DNA from: Roseovarius arcticus
GTDB taxonomy: Bacteria; Pseudomonadota; Alphaproteobacteria; Rhodobacterales; Rhodobacteraceae
Direction: 5' to 3'
Assembly (NCBI RefSeq): GCF_006125015.1
Contig: NZ_SZZN01000001.1
Coordinates: forward strand, 62,001-126,000
DNA length: 64,000 nt
The position numbers and the translations under genes were made by a program. Every line of letters starts with the position of its first letter. Within the stretch, counting starts at the first letter, position 1. Shown piece by piece: positions 15,998-24,325 of this stretch. The notes beneath the pieces were generated by a model. That model was not told the DNA's origin. It did not search any database and was given only the letters and a program-made list of their open reading frames with translations.

Positions 15998-18815
15998 ACA
16001 GCCCGACCTCGATCTTTCGCCCCACGTCTCGGACGAGGTGCGCAAGACGACCTGCTATATGTGCGCCTGCCGCTGCGGAATCGACGTGCATATGAAAGGC
16101 GGCAAAGTCGCCTATATCGAGGGCAACCGCGACCATCCCGTGAACAAGGGCGTTTTGTGCGCCAAGGGTAGCGCCGGCATCATGCAGCACAATTCGCCTG
16201 CACGGCTGCGTGCGCCTCTGCGCCGCGTCGGCCCGCGCGGATCAGGCGAGTTCGAGGAAATCAGCTGGGACGAGGCGCTGAGACTCGCGACCGATTGGCT
16301 GGCACCCTTGCGCGAAACCGCGCCCGAAAAGCTGGCGTTCTTTACTGGCCGAGATCAATCGCAGTCGTTCACCAGCTATTGGGCGCAGAATTTCGGCACG
16401 CCGAACTACGCGGCGCATGGCGGATTTTGCTCTGTCAATATGGCGGCGGCGGGCATCTATACGATGGGCGGGGCATTCTGGGAATTTGGCACCCCCGACT
16501 GGGAATATACCAAGCTGTTCATGCTATTTGGCGTCGCCGAGGACCATGACAGCAACCCGATCAAGATGGGCATCGGCAAGATTAAGGCACGCGGCGCGCG
16601 CGTGATCGGCGTCAATCCCATCCGCAGCGGGTATAACGCCGTCGCCGATGATTGGGTCGGCATCACGCCCGGCACCGATGGTCTGTTCATCCTCGCCCTC
16701 GTGCATGAGTTGATGAAGGCGGGCCGGATCGACGTTGATTACCTGTCACGCTACACCAATGCCCCGGTGCTGGTGAACGGTGATCCCAAATCGCCCGAAC
16801 ACGGCCTGTTTTTGCGCGATAAGGACGGCAAGCCGCTGGTGATCGACCGGGGCACCGGTAAGCTGGCGGCGTTTGACGCCCCCGGCATACGCCCCGATCT
16901 GCATGCCACGCACCGCGCGGCGGGCGTCACGCACCGCCCGGTCATGCATCTGATGGCCGAGCGCTACCTTGATCCGCAATACGCCCCCGAGGCCGTGGCC
17001 GAACGGTGCGGTCTGACCCCGCAGAAGATCCGTAATATTGCAGCCGAACTGGCGCGCGTCGCCTTTGACGAGGCGTTCACGCTGGACCGTGAGTGGACTG
17101 ATTTCCGCGGCGAGACACACCAGACGATGACAGGCCGCCCTGTCAGCTTTCACGCGATGCGCGGCATTTCCGCCCATTCAAACGGGTTTCAGACCTGCCG
17201 CGCGCTTCATGTTCTGCAAATCATCCTTGGCACCGTCGAGGTGCCCGGCGGTATGCGGTTCAAACCGCCATACCCCAAGCCGGTATCGGCACATCCGCGC
17301 CCGCACTCGGGCAGCGCGCCGGGCAAGCCGCTGGACGGCCCTCATCTGGGCTATGTCACCGGCCCGGATGATCTGTGCCTCAAGGCGGACGGCAGTCCCG
17401 CGCGCATCGACAAGGCATTTACGTGGGAAAACCCGCTATCTGCGCACGGCATGATGCACATGGTGATCTCGAACGCGCATGCGGGCGATCCCTACAAGAT
17501 CGACACGCTTTTCCTTTATATGGCGAACATGTCGTGGAACTCGTCCATGAATACGGGCGGCGTGACCAAGATGCTGACCGACACGGGCGAGGACGGCGAA
17601 TACGTCATCCCCCGCATCATTTACTCCGACGCCTATAGCAGCGAAATGGTGGCCTATGCCGACCTGATCCTGCCTGACACGACCTATCTGGAGCGCTACG
17701 ACTGCATTTCGCTGCTGGACCGTCCGATAAGCGAGCCGAATGCAGCTGCCGACGCAATCCGCTGGCCCGTGGTCGAGCCGGACCGCGATGTGCGCGGTTT
17801 TCAATCTGCCATGTGCGAGTTGGGCGCGCGCCTGAATCTGCCGGGCTTCGTAAACGAGGACGGCGGCCAGAAATACGCGGACTATGCCGACTATATCACG
17901 AACCATCAGCGCAAACCGGGCATCGGTCCGCTGGCTGGTTGGCGCATGGGCGAGGCTGGTCTGACCCACGGACGCGGTGCCCCGAATGAGGCGCAGCTGG
18001 ACAGCTACATCAAAAACGGGGGCTTTTGCACACAGCACATCCCCGAGGATGCGCAATATTACAAACCGTGGAACATGGCCTATCAGGACTGGGCGGTCGG
18101 CATCGGTATCTTTGACAGCCCGCATCCCTACATCTTTGATCTTTATTCCGAGCCTTTGCGCCGTTTCCAATTGGCGGCCGAGGGGCACGGCGACCGCCAA
18201 CCGCCGAATCATCTGCGCGAGCGCATAAAGGCCACGATGGACCCTTTGCCCATCTGGTACGCCGCGCTGGAGGACGGCCATGTAGACAGCGCCGAGTATC
18301 CTATTCACGCCCTCACCCAGCGGCCCATGGCGATGTATCACAGTTGGGGATCACAAAATGCGTGGCTCCGGCAGATCCATGGGTACAACCCGCTCTACCT
18401 GCCGACCAAGCTGTTTGAGCAGCATGGATTTGCCGACGGTGACTGGGCTCGTGTCACCTCGGCCCATGGAGAGATTACGGTGCCGGTGGCCCATATGGCC
18501 GCTCTGAACGAGCATACCGTCTGGACGTGGAACGCCATAGGCAAGCAAAAGGGCGCTTGGGCGCTAAAAGACGGCGCGCCGGAGAGCACCAAGGGCTTTT
18601 TGTTGAACCACCTCATTCACGAACTGCTGCCGCCCAGGGGTGACGGCCTACGCTGGGCCAACTCCGACCCGGTAACAGGGCAGGCCGCATGGTTCGACCT
18701 GCGCGTCAAGCTCCAGAAGGTTCGCGCACCGGCTGAGGCGCACCCCGCGATGCCCAAGGTTCAATCTCCTGTCGGGACCGGCCCGGACAAACTCGCTTGG
18801 AAGGTAGGAAAATGA
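15987..18815 (+). CDS. soeA: SoeA-like sulfite dehydrogenase molybdopterin subunit
   Basis: A 942-residue molybdopterin oxidoreductase. The N-terminal [4Fe-4S] cysteines are C23, C26, C30 and C58 ('TTCYMCACRCG ... GVLCAKG'). There is no Tat signal, so it should face the cytoplasm, as known for SoeABC. The start is a TTG inside the end of ackA, eight bases behind GGAAGG; a stop codon in frame at 15969 leaves no longer choice. With the following ferredoxin and NrfD/DmsC-type subunits it forms a three-subunit membrane enzyme. Its place after xsc argues for oxidation of sulfite to sulfate. Polysulfide or other oxyanion substrates are less likely alternatives. Confidence 0.87.
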   Translation: MQHKQPDLDLSPHVSDEVRKTTCYMCACRCGIDVHMKGGKVAYIEGNRDHPVNKGVLCAKGSAGIMQHNSPARLRAPLRRVGPRGSGEFEEISWDEALRLATDWLAPLRETAPEKLAFFTGRDQSQSFTSYWAQNFGTPNYAAHGGFCSVNMAAAGIYTMGGAFWEFGTPDWEYTKLFMLFGVAEDHDSNPIKMGIGKIKARGARVIGVNPIRSGYNAVADDWVGITPGTDGLFILALVHELMKAGRIDVDYLSRYTNAPVLVNGDPKSPEHGLFLRDKDGKPLVIDRGTGKLAAFDAPGIRPDLHATHRAAGVTHRPVMHLMAERYLDPQYAPEAVAERCGLTPQKIRNIAAELARVAFDEAFTLDREWTDFRGETHQTMTGRPVSFHAMRGISAHSNGFQTCRALHVLQIILGTVEVPGGMRFKPPYPKPVSAHPRPHSGSAPGKPLDGPHLGYVTGPDDLCLKADGSPARIDKAFTWENPLSAHGMMHMVISNAHAGDPYKIDTLFLYMANMSWNSSMNTGGVTKMLTDTGEDGEYVIPRIIYSDAYSSEMVAYADLILPDTTYLERYDCISLLDRPISEPNAAADAIRWPVVEPDRDVRGFQSAMCELGARLNLPGFVNEDGGQKYADYADYITNHQRKPGIGPLAGWRMGEAGLTHGRGAPNEAQLDSYIKNGGFCTQHIPEDAQYYKPWNMAYQDWAVGIGIFDSPHPYIFDLYSEPLRRFQLAAEGHGDRQPPNHLRERIKATMDPLPIWYAALEDGHVDSAEYPIHALTQRPMAMYHSWGSQNAWLRQIHGYNPLYLPTKLFEQHGFADGDWARVTSAHGEITVPVAHMAALNEHTVWTWNAIGKQKGAWALKDGAPESTKGFLLNHLIHELLPPRGDGLRWANSDPVTGQAAWFDLRVKLQKVRAPAEAHPAMPKVQSPVGTGPDKLAWKVGK

Positions 18816-18967
18816 CCCCGACGCAGCGCACACTCTTGGCGATCTTTGCCTTCGTCGCCTTAATCCTCGGCTCGTTCATCTGGTTCATCGCCACATGGGA
18901 CGCTGAGAGCGAGAAATCGATCACGCGCACAATCGGGGCATTTGCCCAGCCGGGGGAAACGGCATGA
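18812..18967 (+). CDS. Small single-helix membrane protein between soeA and soeB
   Basis: A 51-residue reading frame starting in the soeA stop codon (ATGA) and ending in the soeB start codon (ATGA), so both junctions overlap by four bases. The start is preceded by AAGGTAGGAAA, a good ribosome site. It encodes one membrane helix (about residues 8-29, 'LLAIFAFVALILGSFIWFIAT') followed by a short acidic then polar tail. Without it, soeA and soeB would be separated by 148 bases in an otherwise overlapping operon. I do not recognise a family; an assembly factor or extra small subunit of the sulfite dehydrogenase is inferred from position only. Confidence 0.8.
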   Translation: MTPTQRTLLAIFAFVALILGSFIWFIATWDAESEKSITRTIGAFAQPGETA

Positions 18968-19737
18968 CCGCATTGCCCGCATCCACCGAGCGTAAGCTGG
19001 GCCTCGTCATTGATTTGGATACTTGTGTTGGTTGTCATGCATGCGTGATTTCCTGCAAAGGCTGGAACACCGAAAACTACGGTGCCCCGCTTAGTGACCA
19101 GCGCCCTTATGGCGAGGACCCAAGCGGCACGTTCCTCAACCGCGTCCACAGCTACGAGGTGCAGCCGCTTGCCACCTCTGACGCAGTGCAACCCGCCGCG
19201 CAGGTGGTCCATTTCCCTAAATCATGTCTCCATTGCGAGGACGCGCCTTGCGTCACCGTCTGTCCCACCGGGGCCAGCTACAAGCGAGTCGAGGACGGTA
19301 TCGTTCTGGTGAACGAGGCTGATTGTATCGGCTGCGGCCTTTGTGCGTGGGCGTGCCCGTATGGTGCGCGCGAAATGGACGCGGCTGAGGGCGTGATGAA
19401 GAAATGCACCCTCTGCGTTGACCGCATCTATAATGAAAACCTGCCTGAGGTAGACCGCGTCCCCGTCTGTGTGCGCACTTGCCCGGCAGGCGCGCGCCAC
19501 TTTGGCGATTTTGCCGATCCGGACAGCCACGTCAGTAAACTAACGGCAGAGCGCGGCGGGTTTGACCTGATGCCTGAGCAGGGAACCAAGCCGGTCAACA
19601 AATATCTGCCGCCGCGTGCGCGCGATCAATTGGATGAGGTACCGCAAACCGACATCCTGGCCCCGTTCCTCGATACGGTGGCAGAGGAATCCACAGGTTT
19701 CGTCGCCTGGCTTGACCGCGCGCTTTCAAAGGTCTGA
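18964..19737 (+). CDS. soeB: SoeB-like iron-sulfur electron-transfer subunit
   Basis: A 257-residue ferredoxin-like subunit with four cysteine clusters typical of DmsB/PsrB/SoeB: 'CVGCHACVISCKGWN' near the N-terminus, 'CLHCEDAPCVTVCP', 'CIGCGLCAWACPYGAREMD', and 'KCTLCVDRI ... CVRTCPAGARHFGD'. It should carry electrons from the molybdenum subunit to the membrane anchor. It overlaps the 51-residue ORF by four bases and is followed two bases later by soeC. Confidence 0.9.
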   Translation: MTALPASTERKLGLVIDLDTCVGCHACVISCKGWNTENYGAPLSDQRPYGEDPSGTFLNRVHSYEVQPLATSDAVQPAAQVVHFPKSCLHCEDAPCVTVCPTGASYKRVEDGIVLVNEADCIGCGLCAWACPYGAREMDAAEGVMKKCTLCVDRIYNENLPEVDRVPVCVRTCPAGARHFGDFADPDSHVSKLTAERGGFDLMPEQGTKPVNKYLPPRARDQLDEVPQTDILAPFLDTVAEESTGFVAWLDRALSKV

Positions 19738-19738
19738 C

Positions 19739-20617
19739 ATGCATCCTGCCCCCTCCGTCATCGTATTCACCACGCTCTCCGGCCTTGGCTTTGGCCTGCT
19801 ATTCTGGCTGGGGCTAGGCGTAATCGCACCCACAGGTTGGGCCGCGTTTGCGTTCTTTGTGATCGGCTACATCCTTGCGGTTGGCGGCCTCATGGCGTCC
19901 ACCTTTCACCTCGGCCACCCCGAACGCGCGCTCAAGGCGTTCACGCAGTGGCGCACCAGCTGGCTTAGCCGCGAGGGCTGCGCCGCGGTGGCGGCGCTGA
20001 CAATCATGGCAATCTATGGCGCGGGCCTCGTCTTTTTCGATCAGCGCTGGGCGCCGCTGGGCTGGCTGGGTGCGGCGCTCTGCCTTGGCGTGACTTTTAC
20101 GACCTCGATGATCTACGCCCAGATGAAGACAGTGCCGCGTTGGCGCACTTGGCTGACCCCGGCGCTTCTACTGGCGATCTCACTGGCTGGCGGCGCGCTG
20201 TTGGCAGGGCAGGTCGCGTTAACACTTGTCCTGTTACCCATTGCCGCGCTCATCCAGATCGCGTGGTGGATGCGCGGCGATGGTGCGCTGGCCCGCTCTG
20301 GCACGACCCTCGCGACGGCCACTGGCCTCGGCCAGATCGGCGACCCGCGCGCGTTCGAGCCGCCCCATACCGGTACGAATTACCTCTTGCGAGAGTTCGT
20401 CCATGTCGTTGGCCGCCGCCATTCCCGCAAATTGCGCGCTATCGCATTTGGGATGGGCTATGTGCTGCCGGTGTTGCTGCTGGGCCTGCCGGGCGGGCAT
20501 ATCACCGCTGCGCTTGCGGTCGCCGCCCACATAATTGGGATTGCCGCCTCCCGCTGGCTCTTCTTTGCCGAGGCCGAGCATGTCGTCGGCCTTTACTATG
20601 GCAAGCGATCCGCCTGA
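19739..20617 (+). CDS. soeC: SoeC-like membrane anchor (DmsC/NrfD type)
   Basis: A 292-residue hydrophobic protein with about eight membrane helices, of the DmsC anchor type. It has the conserved 'GGLMASTFHLGHPERALKAFTQWRTSWLSREG' block of DmsC-like anchors and 'IAASRWLFFAEAEHVVGLYY' at the end. It should bind quinone and complete the SoeABC-like complex. ATG 19739 follows AAGG and lies directly after the soeB stop; a longer reading into soeB is not credible. Confidence 0.9.
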   Translation: MHPAPSVIVFTTLSGLGFGLLFWLGLGVIAPTGWAAFAFFVIGYILAVGGLMASTFHLGHPERALKAFTQWRTSWLSREGCAAVAALTIMAIYGAGLVFFDQRWAPLGWLGAALCLGVTFTTSMIYAQMKTVPRWRTWLTPALLLAISLAGGALLAGQVALTLVLLPIAALIQIAWWMRGDGALARSGTTLATATGLGQIGDPRAFEPPHTGTNYLLREFVHVVGRRHSRKLRAIAFGMGYVLPVLLLGLPGGHITAALAVAAHIIGIAASRWLFFAEAEHVVGLYYGKRSA

Positions 20618-20673
20618 GGGGTGCCAGGCCTCTCAACTTGGCACACATACCCGTTTCCCATTCGGAGCCACAC

Positions 20674-21207
20674 ATGCACCTCTTTGATCTGCGCACCATC
20701 CCGTCCAAGCCATGGGTCAACGGCGCAGGCACGCGGCAGGAGCTTGCCTCCAGCCAGCAGCACGCCACGACCGCATGGTGGCTGAGCGTCGCCAAAATTG
20801 AGCGGGACTGCGCGTTTTCCACCTATCCGGGCCTGGCGCGACTGCACGTCGTCATTTCCGGCCCCGGCACGCATCTGGTGGGCAAGGGCGTTGATCTGCA
20901 CGCGCGTCCCATGGTCCCCGTGGCCTTTGACGGTGACACCGCCTTAGAGTGCCGCCTGAATGGCGGACCCTGCACCGCGTTCAACGTGATCTACGACCCA
21001 GCTCAAATACGCCCCGATCTGGTGGTGTTGGACGCAGGCGCCCATAGGGTAACAGCCAGCGAAATCGCGGTATTCTGCGTTTCCTGCAACGCTTCGGTTA
21101 ATGGCTCGGGGCTGCGATCAGGGCAGGGGGCAATCGTGCAATCTGAAGCGACAATCACGGTCAATCCTAGCGCCAAGGTTCTTTGTGCGCGGCTTAATCC
21201 AGTCTAG
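20674..21207 (+). CDS. HutD family protein
   Basis: A 177-residue cupin-like HutD-family protein. The N-terminus 'LRTIPSKPWVNGAGTRQELA' and 'WWLSVAKIERDCAFSTYPGLARLHVVISG' are family signatures. HutD proteins are usually linked to histidine utilisation, where they may limit pathway flux. Here no hut gene is in sight: it follows soeC by 56 bases on the same strand, with GGAG before the ATG. The role in this setting is unknown. Its C-terminal third is poorly conserved. Confidence 0.8.
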   Translation: MHLFDLRTIPSKPWVNGAGTRQELASSQQHATTAWWLSVAKIERDCAFSTYPGLARLHVVISGPGTHLVGKGVDLHARPMVPVAFDGDTALECRLNGGPCTAFNVIYDPAQIRPDLVVLDAGAHRVTASEIAVFCVSCNASVNGSGLRSGQGAIVQSEATITVNPSAKVLCARLNPV

Positions 21208-21645
21208 ATCGCGTCCGATAACGCACCGATGAGACGTGCGGTATTCAGCCACGATTACTCCGCTTATGAATGCTGTGTAACTGTGAGGGATTTAAGAAAA
21301 CTCGCTAGGATCACAGTGAAACCCGATCACCAACTTTGGCCCGTATAGGTCGACAACGCTGCGCAGTATTGGCCGCCTCGTATGCGCTATGTGAGAACCG
21401 GCCGGAAGTTACTCTTAAAAATGGGACTCGCAACTAACTACTCCCGGACCGGTCCTCGGGCCCGCCGCTTCGCGATCGTGTTTCGCACGAGGCGGCGGGC
21501 CATGTGCGAAGAGTTAGGCAATGGACGTTTGTTAATCAATTTCATGGCCATGTTATTGGATAGCCGGAACTTTTTGCTGCCTATCTTGGTTGTACAAGTC
21601 TTTTGCAGCGTCGGATGTTCGAGGCCCCAAAAACCTTTTCCATTG
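21208..21645. other. Intergenic region of about 500 bases, no supported gene
   Basis: Between hutD and the rpsA terminator I find no gene with convincing codon use. A 39-codon frame starting with ATG near 21229 has no ribosome site and codon use unlike neighbours. The region is less GC-rich than its flanks. It holds a ten-base palindrome (GGACCGGTCC, 21446-21455) and a nested inverted repeat (21459-21501). It could be a decayed gene, a small RNA locus or simply spacer. Confidence 0.4.
21459..21501. repeat. Nested inverted repeat
   Basis: GGCCCGCCGC (21459-21468) pairs with GCGGCGGGCC (21492-21501). Inside it TCGTG (21476-21480) pairs with CACGA (21486-21490) around a TTTCG loop. No T run follows on either strand, so a plain terminator is not the best explanation. 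An adjacent palindrome lies just upstream. Confidence 0.6.
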
Positions 21646-21676
21646 AAAAAAAGGCCCCACAGTTTCCTGCGGGGCC
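21646..21676 (-). terminator. Rho-independent terminator of rpsA
   Basis: Read on the minus strand, GGCCCCGCAG pairs with CTGTGGGGCC (one G-U wobble) around a GAAA tetraloop and is followed by seven T residues. It lies about 34 bases after the rpsA stop: a textbook terminator. Confidence 0.93.
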
Positions 21677-21709
21677 TCCTTCATTTTCTAGCAAGCCTAA
21701 GCCCGCGTA

Positions 21710-23389
21710 TCAGTCGTCTGACTTCAACGCTGCGCCAAGGATGTCGCCCAGCGATGCGCCCGAATCGGAGGAGCCATACTGCTGAACGGCCTCTTTCTCT
21801 TCGGCGATCTCGCGTGCCTTGATCGACAGGCCCAGACGGTGCGACTTGGAGTCGATGTTCGTCACGCGCGCATCTACCTTATCACCGACCGAGAAGCGCT
21901 CGGGGCGCTGCTCGGCGCGGTCGCGGCTGAGGTCAGAGCGGCGGATGAAGGATTTCATGCCCTCATATTCCACTTCGATCCCGCCATCCTCGATGGATGT
22001 GACCGTGACCGTGATGATCGCGCCGCGCTTCACGCCGCCAACCGCCTCGGCAAACTTGTCGCCGCCCAGGTTCTTGATCGAAAGCGAAATGCGCTCCTTG
22101 TCGGTGTCGACTTCGGAGACGACCGCCTGGACCATGTCGCCCTTGCGGTAGTTCTGGATCGCATCTTCGCCGCGCTCGTCCCAGCTGATGTCGCTGAGGT
22201 GAACCATGCCGTCGATTTCGCCTTCGAGGCCGATGAACAGACCGAATTCGGTGATGTTCTTGACCTCGCCTTCGACCTCGGTGCCCTCGGGGTGTGTTTC
22301 TGCAAACACTTCCCATGGGTTACGCATGGTCTGCTTGAGACCCAGCGAAACGCGGCGCTTGGCGCTGTCGATTTCCAGAACCATGACTTCGACTTCCTGG
22401 CTGGTCGAGACGATCTTGCCGGGATGCACGTTCTTTTTGGTCCAGGACATTTCCGAGACGTGGACGAGGCCTTCGACGCCCGGCTCCAGCTCGACGAATG
22501 CGCCGTAGTCTGTGATGTTGGTGACGCGACCGGTGTGGCTGGATTCCAGCGGGTATTTCGCGGCAACCATGTCCCACGGATCTTCCTGAAGCTGCTTCAT
22601 GCCCAGGCTGATACGGTGGGTTTCTTTGTTGATCTTGATGACCTGCACCTTGACCGTCTCGCCGATGGCGAGGATCTCGGACGGGTGGTTGACCCGGCGC
22701 CATGCCATGTCGGTGACGTGCAGCAGGCCGTCAACGCCGCCCAGATCGACGAATGCGCCGTACTCGGTGATGTTCTTGACGACGCCGTCAACATTGTCGC
22801 CCTCGGTCAGCTTGCCGATGACTTCGGCGCGCTGCTCGGCGCGGCTCTCTTCGAGGATCGCACGGCGCGAAACCACGATATTGCCACGGCGGCGGTCCAT
22901 TTTCAGAACCTGGAACGGCTGCTTGAGGCCCATCAGGGGGCCGGCGTCGCGTACGGGGCGCACATCAACCTGCGAGCCGGGCAGGAACGCAACAGCGCCG
23001 CCCAGATCGACGGTAAATCCGCCTTTGACGCGGCCAAAGATGGCGCCTTCGACGCGCTCTTCTGCGGCGTATGCCTTCTCCAGACGGTCCCATGCTTCTT
23101 CGCGGCGGGCCATTTCGCGGCTGATGACAGCTTCGCCGCGCGAGTTTTCGGCCGAGCGCAGGAACACTTCAACTTCGTCGCCGACGTTGATGTTCGGCTG
23201 CTCGCCGGGATCTGCGAATTCTTTGAGGTCGACGCGGCCTTCCATCTTGTAGCCAACGTCGATGATGGCTTGGCCCGCTTCGACAGCGATAACCTTGCCT
23301 TTGACGACAGAGCCCTCTTCGGGCGTGTCCATTTCGAAGCTTTCGTTCAGAAGGGCTTCGAATTCCTCCATCGATATATCTTGAGCCAT
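21710..23389 (-). CDS. rpsA: 30S ribosomal protein S1
   Basis: A 559-residue protein made of six S1 RNA-binding repeats, the normal bacterial S1 size. Readable repeat motifs include 'GSVVKGKVIAVEAGQAIIDVGYKMEG', 'GVVKNITEYGAFVDLGGVDGLLHVTDMAW', 'GRVTNITDYGAFVELEPGVEGLVHVSEMSW' and 'GEVKNITEFGLFIGLEGEIDGMVHLSDISW'. It brings mRNA to the small ribosomal subunit. The gene follows cmk on the same strand, the common cmk-rpsA order. The ihfB gene I would expect after rpsA in many relatives is not here; a strong terminator ends the unit. Confidence 0.97.
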   Translation of the reverse strand: MAQDISMEEFEALLNESFEMDTPEEGSVVKGKVIAVEAGQAIIDVGYKMEGRVDLKEFADPGEQPNINVGDEVEVFLRSAENSRGEAVISREMARREEAWDRLEKAYAAEERVEGAIFGRVKGGFTVDLGGAVAFLPGSQVDVRPVRDAGPLMGLKQPFQVLKMDRRRGNIVVSRRAILEESRAEQRAEVIGKLTEGDNVDGVVKNITEYGAFVDLGGVDGLLHVTDMAWRRVNHPSEILAIGETVKVQVIKINKETHRISLGMKQLQEDPWDMVAAKYPLESSHTGRVTNITDYGAFVELEPGVEGLVHVSEMSWTKKNVHPGKIVSTSQEVEVMVLEIDSAKRRVSLGLKQTMRNPWEVFAETHPEGTEVEGEVKNITEFGLFIGLEGEIDGMVHLSDISWDERGEDAIQNYRKGDMVQAVVSEVDTDKERISLSIKNLGGDKFAEAVGGVKRGAIITVTVTSIEDGGIEVEYEGMKSFIRRSDLSRDRAEQRPERFSVGDKVDARVTNIDSKSHRLGLSIKAREIAEEKEAVQQYGSSDSGASLGDILGAALKSDD

Positions 23390-23486
23390 GTGGTCTCGGA
23401 TTCCTTTATGGGTTTTTTCGGGCCGTGCGGTTGTCTCCGCCGGTCTTGGGGTTTCATTGGTCAGGCGATGTGCAAAACGCCGAAAG

Positions 23487-23507
23487 AGGGCCCGTATCCG
23501 GGGCCCT
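23487..23507 (-). terminator. Hairpin between cmk and rpsA
   Basis: AGGGCCC and GGGCCCT (23487-23493 and 23501-23507) form a seven-base stem. On the minus strand TCTTTC follows, which is only weakly T-rich. It may partly terminate cmk transcription or lie in the rpsA leader. Confidence 0.4.
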
Positions 23508-23595
23508 GCTCGATATCCTTCGGGATTGCGGTGATTACCGCCTTAGTGACAGGCGCGCGTATATGCCGGATGGGGGCGATTGGCAAGGGCGCGGG

Positions 23596-24207
23596 CTAGC
23601 TTTGCTGCGCGCGCTCTACCTCTGCGATAGCCGCCGCTAGCGCTTGGGCAATGGTCAGCGTTGAGGTGTCCAGCAGAACCGCGTCGCTTGCGGGCTTTAG
23701 GGGGGCAGCCGTGCGCGCGCTGTCGCGGGCATCCCGCAGGCGCAGATCTGCGAGCACGTCGTTGTAGGTAACGTCGTGTCCGGTAGCCGTCAGCTCCGTT
23801 AGGCGGCGCGCGGCGCGTACGTCATCGCTAGCGGTCACGTATAGCTTTACGTCCGCGTCGGGGCAGATGACGGTGCCGATGTCGCGCCCGTCCAGCACCG
23901 CGCCGCCCGCGCGGGAGGCGAAAGCGCGTTGGAAGTCAATCAGAGCCTGACGTACCTCGGGGATCGCCGCGACCCGGCTGGCGGCTTGTCCAACCTCGGG
24001 GGTGCGCAAATCGCCAGCCTTCAAATCGCTGGGCTGAAGTGTTCGAGCGGCCTCCACCGCATCCATTCCGGCCAGCATGCGGCGGCCGGTGGCACGGTAG
24101 AGCAGCCCGGTATCGAGATGGGCAAATCCAAAATGCGCAGCCAGTTGGCGCGCAACAGTCCCCTTGCCGGCCGCTGCGGGCCCGTCGATCGCGATTGTAA
24201 ATGCCAT
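23596..24207 (-). CDS. cmk: Cytidylate kinase
   Basis: A 203-residue nucleoside monophosphate kinase that phosphorylates CMP and dCMP. The P-loop is '[11 protein letters not shown]' near the N-terminus, followed by '[11 protein letters not shown]' and '[22 protein letters not shown]', all characteristic of Cmk. ATG 24207 is eight bases behind GAGGAG; the longer upstream reading is unlikely. It is followed by rpsA, a common arrangement. Confidence 0.94.
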   Translation of the reverse strand: MAFTIAIDGPAAAGKGTVARQLAAHFGFAHLDTGLLYRATGRRMLAGMDAVEAARTLQPSDLKAGDLRTPEVGQAASRVAAIPEVRQALIDFQRAFASRAGGAVLDGRDIGTVICPDADVKLYVTASDDVRAARRLTELTATGHDVTYNDVLADLRLRDARDSARTAAPLKPASDAVLLDTSTLTIAQALAAAIAEVERAQQS

Positions 24208-24325
24208 TGCCGCGCTCCTCGCCGTTTCCGCCGCTAATGGGTAGAGCATGGCGCGGCCCGCCTCAAGCGAGGAGCGTGCGAAAAATGCTGCTGGCGGGTG
24301 CTGCATTATCAGGACACGCGGTGGT

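Noticed and set aside
21229..21348. A 39-codon frame in the gap after hutD
   Set aside because: No ribosome site and many codons rare for this genome; it may be a decayed fragment but is not supported as a gene.
21382..21822. A 146-residue plus-strand reading frame overlapping the end of rpsA
   Set aside because: It runs through the rpsA terminator and into rpsA on the opposite strand, has no ribosome site and codon use unlike the neighbours.
21839..23599. A 586-residue plus-strand frame opposite rpsA
   Set aside because: It is the mirror of rpsA: the minus-strand S1 repeats are unmistakable and high GC keeps the complementary frame open.
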